Below are positions 21,961 to 33,869 of a stretch of DNA of 64,000 nucleotides, piece by piece. The translations under genes were made by a program, and so were the position numbers. A model generated the notes under the pieces. That model was given only the letters and a program-made list of their open reading frames with translations, was not told the origin of the DNA and did no database searches. Each line of letters opens with the position of its first letter. Position 1 is the first letter of the stretch. The stretch comes from Cladosporium sp. IMV 00045 (Eukaryota; Ascomycota; Dothideomycetes; Cladosporiales; Cladosporiaceae): the NCBI GenBank assembly GCA_001931905.2, contig MSJI02000035.1:20333-84332 (forward strand). Direction: 5' to 3'.

Positions 21961-24900
21961 ATGAGCCAGAAGCCCAGGTGGCGCGATAAGTTGCGAAAAC
22001 ATCTGCCGGGCCGTCCTCGCAGCTCGCAGCCCTCACCATCTCCTGCATCAGCCTCGTCTGCCAGTGTTACCGGCGCACCGCAAGCAACATCAATTCCATT
22101 TCCCGGATCACCTTCCACCTCTGGACAGGTCGCAACTGTCGCAGCACCTCCATCGCCTAAATTGGGGAAAATCACGCTAGATCGTGTGCTAGACAATCTC
22201 ACGGAAGAACAACGCAAGACGATACGCGGCAATTCTTGCCAAAATGCCACCGATCTCAGCAACACCTTGGATGTTGCTCTTATTAACGCGCAACAGCTGA
22301 AGCAGCTTTGCGTTAGCAAGCGGTGGACGCTGTCTGTAGGCACACATGCAATATCGTCAAAGGAGAAAGCCGACAAAGTCATCGCCTTCATCGACAAATT
22401 CAAAGAAATTGGCAGTGCAGCCGCAAGTGCTGACCCGGTACATGCGGGCCTCCCATGGGCAGGCGTATGCGTGATCTTAAAATTTGCCGTAGTCGAAAGG
22501 CGCCAGATGGACATATTGATGGGTGGAATGGCCACTGTCCTCTCTGTGAAGAGTATCCTGAACGCATATCTTGACTTCTACCGCAATCTGCCTCCTGGCC
22601 TGCACGCACAGAATCTCGAGGTGGCATTGGTGGAAATGCATGTGATCATACTGCGGTTTCTCGCAGATGCAATTCCCCTTTTTCGGTCGTCCCAGGGCGC
22701 CAGATTCTTGAAGGCTCTGGCCGATGATGGGGAACTGGAAAACTTCGCGTCCATGTGCAAAGATGCCGAGAGCAAAGTCGAAATAGCAGCAAGCAACTGT
22801 GATCGCAATTTGGACGAGACGTCCAGGTTGTTGACCAAAGAATGCAAGGACGCGATAAATCAGGTCATGGGTGACATGGCCGGTCTCAAGGCTCAAATCG
22901 AACGGATAGAGCTCAACACCAACTTCGCAAAATTGCCGACTGCCACAACCGCTTCATTCGATTCTATCGATGAGGAACGCTTGCCAAGGTGTCTCGAAAA
23001 CACTCGGGTTCAACTTCAAGAAGATATCGAGCGATGGATTCAGGATCCACACGGCCCGACTTTCTTCTGGCTGCAAGGTGTTGCAGGCACAGGCAAATCC
23101 ACCGTAGCTCGGACGGTTGCACAGACACTCTACGACCACAGTCTTCTTGGGGCAAGCTTTTTCTTCAAGCGCAGTCATGCCGAGCGTGGCAACGCCGATT
23201 TATTCTTTGCGTCGATTGCCATGCAACTTGCAAGGGTGGTACCTGACTTAGGAAGCGAAATGGCGAGATTACTTGAACCTGAGGTTGGATTGTACAGAAA
23301 GGGTATATCCACTCAGTTCAACGAATTGCTCATGGCTCCCCTGTGCAACGTTACTCCAGCTCCTCAGACATCTCAACGGGGCTTGTTCATCCTCGTCGAT
23401 GCCCTCGACGAATGCGATGATGGAGAGAACCGTAAAGGTGATACCAAGCAGCTCCTTCAATTTCTAGCCCGTCTGAAGGAAATCCCACACCTACGCCTAC
23501 GGGTGATCGTAACAAGCAGACTTGAGTTTCCAGTCGAGCTTGGTTTTGCTCATATGGCCACCGAAGAGCACCACGATCTGGTTCTTCACGAGATCCCATC
23601 TGATCACATTGAACACGACATTCGGATATTCTTCCAGACCCAGCTTGACACCATCAGAATTGATCTCTCTATCCGACGAAAGCGCGAGGTTCTCGGCGAA
23701 GACTGGCCTGGCGATGCAGTCATTCGAGAGCTCACCGGCCGTTCAAAGCCCCTGTTCATCTTCGCCTCGACTGTTTGCATGTTCATCGCCGACAGCAAAT
23801 CTGCCCCGCAAGAGCAATTGCAGAAGGTACTTGATAATCGCGAACCAATGCATCTCGACTCCACTTATCGCTTGATCCTTGAGACTCTCGTTCCAGAAGC
23901 CGATTCCGCTCTGGCTGAACGAACGCAGGTGTTGAACGACTTCCGCGGCATCGTCGGGCTCATCATCTTCTCCACCGAGCCGCCCTCAATAGCCACTATC
24001 GCTGCTCTATTGAACTTCAGTCACGAACGCGTAGAGGCGATTCTGGACAGTCTTCATTCAGTCCTCGATGTCACTACAGATCTCAATCGGCCAATACGGC
24101 CATTTCATCTCTCATTCATCGAATACCTCGCACGGCCAAAATTTGAGCACGATTACAAAATTGATGAATGCCAATTTCACGCGGTGATCGCGAACAAATG
24201 CCTTGATTTCATGATGCAGCCGAACGAGCTCAGGGAGGACATATATCAGCTCCACGATCCAGGTGCAAAGAGATCGGACATCCCCGGCGAGCGATTATCG
24301 TCAACGATAACGCCAGCACTCGCGTACGCTTGCAAGCACTGGGTCCATCACCTTGTCAAGAGCGGGCAAACCCTAGACGAGCATCACAAAGCTTCAGATT
24401 TCCTGTTGCGATATTTTATTTTCTGGTTTGAAGTGATGGCTTGGCTGGGAAATGCCTACGAGGCTCAACGTATCATAGAAGAACTCCAAGACAGCTCCAA
24501 AGTAAGTGAAATGGCCAGATTTCAAAGTATCATCATTCATCCCTTCGCAGACGAACAGCGCCGGTACACTTAGCGTCTTTCTGACCGACGCGTACCACTT
24601 CACACGCGAATTTCAATACATGGTCGACATTGCACCCTTGCAGCTCTACGCTTCTGCGCTTGTCTTCGCCCCAGAGCAAAGTTTTGTCAAAACGACGTTC
24701 AAGAATTGCATGCCTAGATGGCTGATTCGTCCGCCCGAAGTTGATAAGACGTGGAACAATGAAGTATTCATTCTTGAAGGTCACACAGAGGACGTCAGCG
24801 CGATAGAATTCTCCCCGAATGATCATTTCCTCGCAACCTGCTCCAAGGACGGAACAGTTCGAGTTTGGGATACCACAGCCATGGCTTGTTTCCGTTGCTT

Positions 24901-26323
24901 TCATAAAGCAGGCCATGCACCATATAGCGCCGCATTCTCGACCGACAGCAAGCTTGTGGCAATAGCTTACGTTGCCTCAACTGATTTCAGGAAGGGAGGA
25001 TATGTGATTGCGACTGTAGTCTGTGAGATTGCAGGTGGAAAAGTCTTGCGCAAGCTGGACCATATCATCACACGAGATGCCATCGAGGATGGGGGCATGG
25101 CATTGGCCTTCTCTAATGACATGTCAATTTTCGTTGGAGCTATATCGAACAACACGATTCAAGCCTGGAGAGCAGCAGATGGCGAATCAACCGCCTTTGA
25201 AAGGCTTTGGGTCCATGAGCTGCACAACCAGGAGGAAACCAGACTAGGGTTGTACCACAACGCATCCATCACCATTTGCAGAGTCGCTCCTCAGCTGGCT
25301 TACTACCATCCATATGGCGTGGTCGGATCGCATTCTCTTACCGTGCTTGATCTGCTCACCGGATCCGTTGTCAACACTCAACTTGGAGATGGCATCAATG
25401 GTGGCATCCAATACCATGGAAAAGACTTGGCGACGTTTAAAGGGATGGGCTCAAACGTTATTCTCGGACTGTTGAATATACACACAGGAGACTTCCAAAA
25501 TCTTTCTAGGTGGAATCCTGTTTGTAATTTTGCATTAGCCCACAGCAGAGATAAGCTAGCCGTTTCTTCTTCTTTTTCCCAGATTGTGGAGGTTCAAAGT
25601 CTTCTGACAACACAGGAAGAACGAAAGACTTACCAAAGAGAGGTCTATCATCTTGCAGTATCTGCCAATGGCAAGGCAATCGCTGTGAGATACTCAGATT
25701 CCTTGAGTGTGCTCAATCCGGAAGGGAAAACCGTCGCTCAGCGATCCAGGCCATTTCTGTACACTGCATTCGGCAGGTCATACATTGCGATCTCGCCTGA
25801 CGGCACTCTGTTCGCAGACTTGGACTATAACAGTAATCTTTGGATATTGGACATGAATTCATCTTGCGAGGGCGAACTCGAAGCCAATATCGCCCGTGCA
25901 TTTGATATCGATGAGTTTGCGTTTTCAAGAGACAACAAACAGGTTGCCATAGAAGACCACGGCATACTTTCAGTCTGCGATCTCGAGCACGATCAAGAAA
26001 GATCATCTATACTTGTGTCTCTGAGGAATGATTGGGATGATCCTTCGTCGTCACACTGTCCCTTCAGGATAACTTCTGGCATTTTGAGCCCGAAAGATCA
26101 TGCGCTTGATTTGGATTTTAAGGATGGTGTTGGATTTGAGGAATTGCAATTCATTTATTCTGAGCCGGAATGGATACAGTACAACAAGAGAGATCTCCTT
26201 TGGATCCCGAAGAGATACCGCACCACAGGCAACGCTTGCGGCGCGGGTGGGAACCTAGTCGCGTTGGCATATGAAGACGGAAGCGTGAGAATCATGAAAT
26301 TCGCGGATCATATCACTCTATAG
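21961..26323 (+). CDS. NACHT-WD40 NLR (STAND) protein with NACHT_N domain
   Basis: Two exons (21961-24501, 24551-26323; 49-nt intron, phase 0) encode 1437 residues. After a Ser/Pro-rich start, about residues 60-330 resemble the NACHT-NTPase N-terminal domain (for example ASADPVHAGLPWAGVCVILK). The NACHT ATPase follows, with Walker A GVAGTGKST (373-381) and Walker B LFILVDALDEC (475-485), then a helical region with FHLSFIEYLARP. The C-terminal ~480 residues begin with one canonical WD40 repeat (EGHTEDVSAIEFSPNDHF ... GTVRVWD) and then only weak propeller-like blades. Such proteins act in fungal non-self recognition and regulated cell death (HET-E/NWD2 class). The repeat region is degenerate, unlike the near-identical repeats of HET-E, so it may not be a rapidly diversifying allorecognition gene. 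Confidence 0.9.
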
Positions 26324-27184
26324 CTCGGAAGCAACTGGCCAACGCTTCGCGAGCACTCAGACCAAGCCCCGCGACAACCTCACCTCAATCACGCACTTCA
26401 GTGTCCTCCTGCTCATTCCAACAGATGAGCACCGAGCCACGCCGACGCAAGAGCTTATCCGGTACCACGAAGATCGTCCAAATGTCCAATGTTTCGAGCA
26501 ACACCGTTTCCGCTCGTAGAAACCCACCACGTCAACACCACGACGGGAACAACAACGGCTTTCAGCGCTACCGTGTGTGAGGTCGCATGGTGCTGTACCG
26601 AAACCTCCGCGAGACACGTCGCCTCCACGACAACAATCATATGCCGGTTGGCAGGGAGGGGTGGGAGGATGACAGGGTGGAGCAATGGGGGATGGCGTCC
26701 TTCGGGGAGGAGTGTCGGGTCTTGGTTCGGGAGGTGAGGGAGGCGTGATAAGGGTTTCGGGGAGTTGGTGAGAGGTCTTTTGAACCGTCTTGCAAGTCTT
26801 GGTCTTTCTCCTGCTGCTGAGTGCTTCCTCAAGCCGCTTGATGATGATGATGGGTGGAGTACTGTGGAGTTCTCTGGAGTCGTTGCAGAAGTGGGTTTTT
26901 GATGAAACGGCCGTGGCCCCCAAAAATATGGTACTCATTCACGAATAACGGCCGAATCACAAAAAAAGCACGAATGATCGAGATTCCAAAAAGTTCATAT
27001 CATGAAAGCCATTCCATTTTTCCAAAGTCGTAAACCGCATTTGCCTATCGTCCATATCCATACGCCAGCGCTTTGGATCGTCGTGTCAAGTACCCGAAAA
27101 AGAGGGGAACAAAGGAAACGGAAAAGAACATCAAAAAAGTAGACCAACAACTCCGTCCCCTCCCTTCCATCGCCTCTCAATTTC
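26324..27184. other. Intergenic with one weak minus-strand ORF
   Basis: 861 bp between the NLR and the coiled-coil gene. The only frame of note is a 193-codon ATG frame on the minus strand (26357-26938), rich in Pro, Cys and Arg and without any recognised domain. It is listed separately. Confidence 0.4.
26357..26938 (-). CDS. Doubtful ORF, 193 codons
   Basis: ATG 26938 to a stop at 26357. The middle is a Pro-rich run (TPPSPPEPRPDTPPRRTPSP) and the end is Cys/Arg-rich. It starts only 34 bp beyond the NLR stop on the opposite strand and has no homologue I recognise. A low-complexity antisense frame in a 3' region is the more likely explanation. Confidence 0.15.
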   Translation of the reverse strand: MSTIFLGATAVSSKTHFCNDSRELHSTPPIIIIKRLEEALSSRRKTKTCKTVQKTSHQLPETLITPPSPPEPRPDTPPRRTPSPIAPPCHPPTPPCQPAYDCCRGGDVSRGGFGTAPCDLTHGSAESRCCSRRGVDVVGFYERKRCCSKHWTFGRSSWYRISSCVGVARCSSVGMSRRTLKCVIEVRLSRGLV

Positions 27185-28608
27185 TCACCTCCCTATCCCC
27201 CCATTCCCCGCACTCTCTCCAAACCTCACCTCCTCCTCGCTAACCCCAACACCGACGCTCACACCCCCAATTCCCCTCCGACTGCTCGCCGTGGTACTCT
27301 GACTCTCACTCCTCTCCCTCGGGCCCGCCACGCCGCCCACACCCCCATCGCCAGCCGCCCAAGCAGCGATCCCCGCCGCAGCGCTGGAAGTCGCGTTCGG
27401 GCTCGTGGCGTTCGGACTCGTGGTGCTGCTGCCCTCCCTTTCACGCGGGAGGCGGATCGTGGCGTCCGCCTGCGCTCCTCCGCCCTGGCTTTGACTCGTA
27501 CTACTATCGCGTCTCCGCGTGCGCAAAGCGCGTTCCAGAGCGCGCACGCGCTGGCGCAGAGATTCGTTCTCGGCTTTCACGAATTCCATCTCGCTTCTGT
27601 ACGCTGCCGTGTCGGTGTAGTGCTGCATGGCGGCGTGGACGCTCTGGCTGGGGCTCTGGGCGGGGCTGGGGAGGGGGTGCGGGACGATTTGGTGTGGTGT
27701 ACCTGCCGTGGCGGCGTTGGAAGCTGCGTAGCTGGCGTCGCGGGAGATGGAGGGGCGGTGGGGGAGGGTGTAGAGTGTGCTTCCGCCAGTGGTGCCAGTG
27801 GAGGGGTGGCGGAGGGCGTCGAAGCTTGAGCGCGCGGGCGTGGAGGTCCCGCTGTGGGCTGAGATGGAGGGTTGGCGGGAGATTGTGGTGCTGGAGGGGC
27901 CGCCTGTGGCGGCTGCGGCGCGGTCGAAGGAGGCTTGGCTTATGCCGCCGTGGGTGTTGGGGTGGGTGGACATGGTGCTGCCGGCTTGGGCGTGGGTGCT
28001 TCCGGTGTTTGAGGTGGAGGTTGAGGGGGTGGGGATTGATCGAGCTGAGACTGAGGAGGAACTGCGGTGGCGGCGGGATGGGGTCGGGTGGGTTGCTCCC
28101 ATCATTTGGTGCGTTGGGTTGGGGTCCGAGATGTCTACTGGCAGCAGGGATGCTGAGGTCGATGTGCTTGATTGGGAGGCGTTCGATGCCACAGAAGCAG
28201 ATTGGGCTCGTAGAGCTGTGAGCTCGCGAGTGAGGCGGTTGACCTGATCGATCTACTCAGCATGTCCGTTCGTTATATCCACGTCCACAGCATACATACC
28301 ACAGCTTCCTGCTCTTTCTCACACTCGGCATACAGTTCAGCCGCAGTCAAAGGTCTCGGATGCCTCAACGGGCCATCAGGTTCATGTGCCGAAGAGAGTC
28401 TATGCGGCATTGCCATTCTTTCACCCGCTCCAAATGAGCCTGTCCTGCCGGGATGACCAGTAGCAGACGCCGGAGCGCCAGGAGGTCCCATGATCTGTGA
28501 AGTGCGTCTCGAGTTGGAAGCTGAGAGGGTAGGATTGGAGGGCGTGCGTAGAGGCGGTGGGAGGTCACGGGGTGGGGAGCGAGATAGAGAGTTGATATCT
28601 GGAGCCAT
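27185..28608 (-). CDS. Ser/Thr-rich protein with two short coiled coils
   Basis: Two exons (28608-28300, 28243-27185; 56-nt intron, phase 0) give 455 residues. The intron lies inside a coiled-coil segment that reads through as AELYAECEKEQEAVVNRLTR and continues with ELTALRAQ. A second short coil, SEMEFVKAENESLRQRVRAL, lies in the C-terminal half and ends in a basic cluster RTRRRDS. The rest is disordered Ser/Thr/Pro/Gly sequence. The second coil resembles a leucine-zipper remnant, but there is no proper bZIP basic region upstream, so I do not call it a bZIP factor. The function is unknown. Confidence 0.75.
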
Positions 28609-29284
28609 GGGGCTGGGTGGTGGTCAGAGAGAGGAGGAGATATACAAGGATATGGACGTCTGGAGTGGAGCAGGCACAAGTGAGGTTTGTTGAAGGGTTG
28701 GTGAGATAGTGGGTAGGTAAGGTAGCTAGTGAATTGCTGTTGTTGTCGTTCCTGTTGCGCGGCTCCTGACTAGAGTTATCTCGCGTATCGCGGCTTATCC
28801 TCCCGGTGGTGGGCGAGTGAGGCAAGCACGTCACAGCATGATTCACTACCTCCTGCACGTGGAGGTTTTGTTTGAACGAGTGAAGTGGTGGTTGGCGGGT
28901 TGTCTGCGGTTCAACTTGACGGGGGAGACTTTTGGTGGAGTTGTTGGTTGATCGAGGGGTATCCCGCGCCAGATTTAGGGTGTAGAGGGTCCAGCATACG
29001 CGTTTCGGCGAATAGATCAATAGGAATGCCTGCCGATCACATCACATCACATGCTTATCCCAACGGTGGCCGTGTTTCAGGTGTCGTTACGTTAATCTCG
29101 TCTTATCAATGTGCTGCACCAAAATGCGCAATCGTGAGAAGTGGTATGGTTATCAACATGCAATAATCATTCATTAAAGTCTCTCCAATGCTTTTCAATT
29201 CACAGGGTATCACTGAACCAATGTCGACCTGTACACCAAACACGATAATCCAACTACTCATCAACCCTCATGCTCATCCAACGC
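28609..29284. other. Intergenic, no gene seen
   Basis: 676 bp: 5' flank of the coiled-coil gene and 3' flank of PER1. A short ATCAC direct repeat lies near 29040, and the frames present are unsupported. Confidence 0.45.
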
Positions 29285-30490
29285 TTAAGCTTTCAGTCTG
29301 ACACTTTGCAGATCTTCCTTCGCATCCTTCAGTAGGAAGCTGTCTCGCGCGTCAGCATACCGGTTTCACTCAGCCACGAACATGACAACATCATAGAGAA
29401 CTTACTTATACCACCATATCGTCGGACCGACCGTGCCCAAGTGCCAAAGCGCGTGAGCGTCGAGCATACCCCACCAAGGCGGGAAATCAAACAACTCCAG
29501 ACTCATCGCCAGGATAATCCACGCAACAATCAGACCGGGCCACGCTGCCCACAGACTGCCAATCTTGCGGTATCTCTGAATACTGAATCCCGTCCACAGG
29601 ATGTTCTGAATGATCCCAACCACCACGTTCGCCGCCATGTTGTACGTGTAGTCAAAGTGCACGAACGACAGGTACGAGACGTGCAGCAAGTACAGCGTCA
29701 CGCACAGCAGTGCATAAACCCTCACCAGCGTCGCCGACTTCCCACTCCCCGTGAGCGGATCGTGTTTGTCCAGGCGAAAAATGCGGACGGGCGTGTAGAA
29801 CATGCCGTACATGACGCTCAGCGCGGCGGCGAAGTAGTCCAGCTTCTCGGTGACGTTGAAGTCGCGCGTGTGGAAGATCATGCTGAAGATCCAGCTCGCG
29901 TACCCGCAGTATCCGAATCCGACGTAGTATTTGCGCAGCGAGTAGCTGGCGGGAATTTCAGCTTTTAGCCTTGACACGCCCCAGTAGTGGGCAAGGAAGT
30001 TGAAGAGTGAGAAGAGCACGCTGGCGGGCTCTTGCATGCCCATGAAGCGGTAGAAGGGCCATTTGCCGTGGAATTGAAGGATGGGTTCGAGGTATGGCGG
30101 GTCGCGCGCCAAGCGGGTTTGCGTCGTGATGTGTTGGCAGGAGTAGTCGCATTCGGAGGGACAGTCCCAGAACAGGAGACGGTGTTGGAAGGCTGTTGCT
30201 CGTGCATTAGTGATTGGAAAGATTGGGAAGATTGCGCTTGATCATACGTATGGAAGGTCCATCTTCGCCGCAGTTTGTGCTTATACAATCCTGTTAAATT
30301 GTGGAATCAGTATTGCTCTCCTTTGTTCAGCCTTTGCAATCAAGTAATAACTCCTGGAACTCACAGCAACGCAGCTCTTGAAATCAGGCAGGCGATCGCC
30401 CAGCGACGCTCTGACCGCAGGTATGCAGGCGAGAATGAGACATGCCAAAAGACGTAGCCCGACAGGCCGTCCGAGGTCGCGTAGGTGCAT
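29285..30490 (-). CDS. PER1: Per1/PGAP3-like GPI-anchor lipid-remodelling phospholipase
   Basis: Four exons (30490-30365, 30290-30248, 30192-29406, 29339-29285; introns 74, 55 and 66 nt) encode 336 residues. Exon 1 gives a signal peptide (LRLLACLILACIPAVRA) and GDRLPDFKSCVA. The 43-nt exon 2 adds DCISTNCGEDGPSI. Exon 3 continues with LLFWDCPSECDYSCQHITT and ILQFHGKWPFYRFMG, the Per1 signature, then seven hydrophobic helices. These carry conserved HFDYTYNM and LDAHALWHLGT, the Asp/His motifs of the CREST hydrolase superfamily. The last exon restores the family C-terminus FLLKDAKEDLQSVRLKA. Per1 removes the unsaturated acyl chain from GPI-anchored proteins in the ER. Its promoter is shared with the TFIIIC gene. 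Confidence 0.93.
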
Positions 30491-30907
30491 GTTGTACAAG
30501 CCGCTGGGTGTTAGTGAAGGCAGCTCTTCCACCTGTAGCTAGCTTGGTGGCTTCAATCGTGCCGAGGCCAGGGTCAGGGACAGCCACTGCGCGCATGGGC
30601 CATTGAGAGAAGAAATAAGTGGGCCTGGGGAAGCTGGGAAGCTTTTCGTGAATTCATAACGTGCTCTCTGCCGTCATACTTCCTCCATTCACTCACTCAC
30701 ATGAAAGGTGCGGTCTTATGGCAGCAATGAGACCTCACCGTTCGAGCGATCACATGTTCGTAGAGGAGAAGGGTGCGTGAATACGATTTGGCTAGTATCA
30801 CCGACCATCGGAGCACTTGACTTCCTCCAACGTCCAACCATCAACCATCAACCACACAAGTTAAGTTCCTTGGATTCGATCTCTTTTCCACGCGCCTCTC
30901 ACCTACA
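30491..30907. other. Bidirectional promoter, PER1 / TFIIIC subunit
   Basis: 417 bp separate the two start codons. No coding frame crosses it with support. It probably carries both core promoters and leaders. Confidence 0.5.
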
Positions 30908-33073
30908 ATGTCACGCCGCACATCAGGAAGAGCTGCGGCTCGGAATAAGAGCTACAACATCGACGTCTTCGAAGGGTACGATCTCGAAGATAATATCTCG
31001 GGTCGCTCTCCCATTCGCCACTCGCGCGACTCAGACAGCGCAGAAGAGTTCAATGTCGAAACAGAAGCCGCGGACGGTGCAGAAGACGATGAAGAAGGCG
31101 ATGACTCCGACGCGTACGACGAAGACGAAGGCGAAGACGGCGACAGCGACGCTGGCGAACGGGATCTCGACGACGCCATGTCGATTGCAGGTGACGCCGC
31201 TCCAAGCGTAGAGATCAAGCCAAAACCCGCCAACGGCTGCTATCCCCGGCCAAAGCGGCCATATGTTCTGCCCGAAGACCGACTGTATTCCCGCGGCCTC
31301 CCTGAGAACATAACGCGCAAAAGCGGAAAGTACGAGAAGAGACTCTTCTTATTTGGGTCCTCCGTCAAGGAGTTCGAAGCCATCGAGAAAACTTGCTACA
31401 AGTGGGATGGCCAAGACTCTTTGCCTCTCCGTCGTAAACCTCAAGATCATGTCTCCGAAAATTACGAAGATAGCTTCTGGCAGGGCGATGAGGCACGACA
31501 GCACGAATTTGAGACAAGCTGGAAATGGTACTTCGAGCACGGTGGCAAGGAGCCTTTGCAAAAACGCCAGAAGTTCACGAAAATGAGCACCGAGGAGGGG
31601 CGAGCTCGCGTTAACACCAGCACTGTTCCTGAGAGATCGTTCTTGGCCGGTCCTATCAAGACACTCAAGCTGTACAAATTGCCGGTCGGAGAATTTGTGT
31701 CTTTGAAACAGATCTGGGAGCAACCACCAAAGACCGACGAAGCAAAGCCGCCGAAGTATCGACCCGAGGATAAAGCTGGGTTTATCTTGAATTTGGGCGC
31801 CAATGTCAAGTGCGTCGAATGGGCGCCAAACCAGCCAGGCTCCTCACAGTACCTCGCTGCATCTACCTGGCCGGAACGCCGCGTCCCGAAACGCACAGCG
31901 CCTGCATACGATCCACAAAAACCTCACCCATCGCAAGTGCAGATATGGGAATTCGCTGCAACCGACATGGGCGCACTCGACCAGGGCGTCGCGCCAGTGT
32001 TGAAGCATGTTCTGTGCACTGAATGGGGTGATATCAGGGCACTCAAATGGTGCCCAGCGGCGTACAATCCATCATCGAAAACGAAACGATCGATCGGCCT
32101 TTTGGCTGGCATCTGGGGCGACGGCGGGCTCAGAGTCATCGATCTGATGGATCAACCCCAAGGCTTGACAAAATACACTCGCATTGAGAAAGCCGCCTTC
32201 GAGGCCCACCCTCCAGGCACGATTTTCACACGCGTCACGTGGATGTCCGGCTCACGCATCGCCGCCGGCTGCAGCAACGGCTGCATCGCCATATTTGACC
32301 TCGACAAATGCGCCTCATCCGACTTCCCCCGACCCACAAGCTTCACCTCCGTCGCCACAGGCTTCATCCTCTCCATGACATCCTGCTACCCCTCCCGCCA
32401 AAACATCCTCCTCACAACCTCCACCGACGGCTACCCGCGCATGACGGACCTGAACCAACCCGACCCCTCCTCCGCCATGGCCACGATCCAAGCCCCCCGC
32501 AGCCGCACGACGCAAGACATCATCGCTTGGGACGACTTTTGCCAAACGGCCGTCGTTATGGACGACAACTTCGCTCTCAAGGGATTGCCCTTGCGCCGCT
32601 TCTTCACCACCGTCGCTCTCGGCCGCGCCAAGAGCGTCGGAACCTCCATCGCCACTTCCCCCTGCCACCCGTTCGTCCTCATGGGCACCGCCCACGGCGA
32701 AGTCATAGGCCTCAACCCAATGCGCCGCATCATCCAGCCCAAAGTCCTGCCCTTGCTGCAATCTTGGTTCTCGCACGAATGGCGCCGCGCCACGCCTGCG
32801 GAGGCGGCGGGCGAGGACGAAAAGGGCGTGGGGCCCTGGGGTTTGAGCCGTTTCACGGAGGGCTATGTGATCGAGCAAGGCAGGCGGACTTATGGCGAGG
32901 GCTCGATGCAGAACAGTGAGGATAAGGAACACGGGGTGCACATTCACACGCTGTTTGAGCATGAGACGGGCGTGGCTTCACTGGCGTGGAATCAGAATCG
33001 TGAGTGTGGCTCTTGGGCTGCGGCGGGGTTGGTGTGTGGGTTGTTGAGGGTGGAGGATTTGAGCGCTGCTTGA
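30908..33073 (+). CDS. TFIIIC subunit Tfc6/Sfc6-like WD40 protein
   Basis: A single exon of 721 residues from ATG 30908. The start MSRRTSGRAAARNKSYNID is basic and is followed by a long acidic stretch (EEGDDSDAYDEDEGEDGD), as in several TFIIIC subunits. From about residue 110 the protein is a divergent WD40 beta-propeller: GANVKCVEWAPN, SQVQIWEF, GDIRALKWCPAAYNP, GLLAGIWGDGGLRVIDL, TRVTWMSGSRIAAGCSNG, FILSMTSCYP and the last blade VASLAWNQNRECGSWAAAG. This blade set, and the RNA polymerase III factor Tfc6/Sfc6 as closest family, come from recall of fungal homologues. The role would be B-box recognition and assembly of TFIIIB on tRNA genes. A generic chromatin WD40 protein is the alternative. 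Confidence 0.65.
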   Translation: MSRRTSGRAAARNKSYNIDVFEGYDLEDNISGRSPIRHSRDSDSAEEFNVETEAADGAEDDEEGDDSDAYDEDEGEDGDSDAGERDLDDAMSIAGDAAPSVEIKPKPANGCYPRPKRPYVLPEDRLYSRGLPENITRKSGKYEKRLFLFGSSVKEFEAIEKTCYKWDGQDSLPLRRKPQDHVSENYEDSFWQGDEARQHEFETSWKWYFEHGGKEPLQKRQKFTKMSTEEGRARVNTSTVPERSFLAGPIKTLKLYKLPVGEFVSLKQIWEQPPKTDEAKPPKYRPEDKAGFILNLGANVKCVEWAPNQPGSSQYLAASTWPERRVPKRTAPAYDPQKPHPSQVQIWEFAATDMGALDQGVAPVLKHVLCTEWGDIRALKWCPAAYNPSSKTKRSIGLLAGIWGDGGLRVIDLMDQPQGLTKYTRIEKAAFEAHPPGTIFTRVTWMSGSRIAAGCSNGCIAIFDLDKCASSDFPRPTSFTSVATGFILSMTSCYPSRQNILLTTSTDGYPRMTDLNQPDPSSAMATIQAPRSRTTQDIIAWDDFCQTAVVMDDNFALKGLPLRRFFTTVALGRAKSVGTSIATSPCHPFVLMGTAHGEVIGLNPMRRIIQPKVLPLLQSWFSHEWRRATPAEAAGEDEKGVGPWGLSRFTEGYVIEQGRRTYGEGSMQNSEDKEHGVHIHTLFEHETGVASLAWNQNRECGSWAAAGLVCGLLRVEDLSAA

Positions 33074-33869
33074 GAGAGTGGCGCGTTGACAGTGAGGATG
33101 GATTACAGAGTTTGTGCGCGGACTTGGAAGGCGATGAGGTCAAAGGATTGTTTCGGGTGTGAGCTGTGAGGCGTGGTATAACCTGTACTTTGTTGTTCTA
33201 ATTCACACGTCAGTATTGAACCAGAACCTTTCTCTAGGTCGGCACTTCCAGAGTTGATTGGTGCGTTGAAAGGAATCATCATCGACTGCCATTCTGCACA
33301 TCTGCCTTCGATTAATCATTAAAGTCTGCATGTAGTTCACAATCAGGATCGAACCAGGGTTAGGAACAAGGTATATCCTCAAGCCGAGTCAAGGTGCTCG
33401 TTAGAGTGCACTTTGCACCAAAACTCCCAGCAATGAATATCAAGCTGAATCGCTGTTGCAGGCCATTTTCTAAGCCGTCGGGATGCCATTCAATATCCTT
33501 ATCTGATTCTAATGACGAAGTACACGCAGCTTAACGATGCAGCAGCCATTTTCCGATTTCCAAGGCAATTTCCCAGAGCTCGTACTTCTACCTGAATGAG
33601 ACGATTTGCGGGTAGAAACGGGTATTAAGCGTCTCAAAGAATTCGATCGAGGTATGAGAGCAAGTAGCACGGTCTGGAAGTTTCGACAAGATTGGGAAAA
33701 AGTCAGGTAGCATGGTCTGGGAGCTTCGACGAGATGCGAGCGCGAGCTAAAAGTTGCATGCATAGGTAAAATCCCAATGTGATATCTTCTTGGACTCCGC
33801 AATCACTGTCGATATTTCTCCAAAACGACATGCAAATCAATCGAAACAAGAAGACATCAAACAGCCAAG
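33074..33869. other. Intergenic, with an imperfect 29-bp direct repeat
   Basis: 796 bp without a supported gene. A 29-bp segment at 33664-33692 recurs at 33707-33735 with a few substitutions (core GTAGCAYGGTCTGGRAG). A GGATCGAACC-like stretch near 33350 looks like a tRNA B-box, but flanking arms do not pair. Confidence 0.4.

Noticed and set aside
27185..28243. bZIP transcription factor call for the coiled-coil protein
   Set aside because: The second coil (AENESLRQRVRALERAL) is zipper-like, but the conserved N-x-x-A-A-x-x-S/C-R basic region is missing upstream.
33340..33370. Possible minus-strand tRNA B-box (GGTTCGATCC)
   Set aside because: The T-stem does not pair and no D-arm is found at the right distance.
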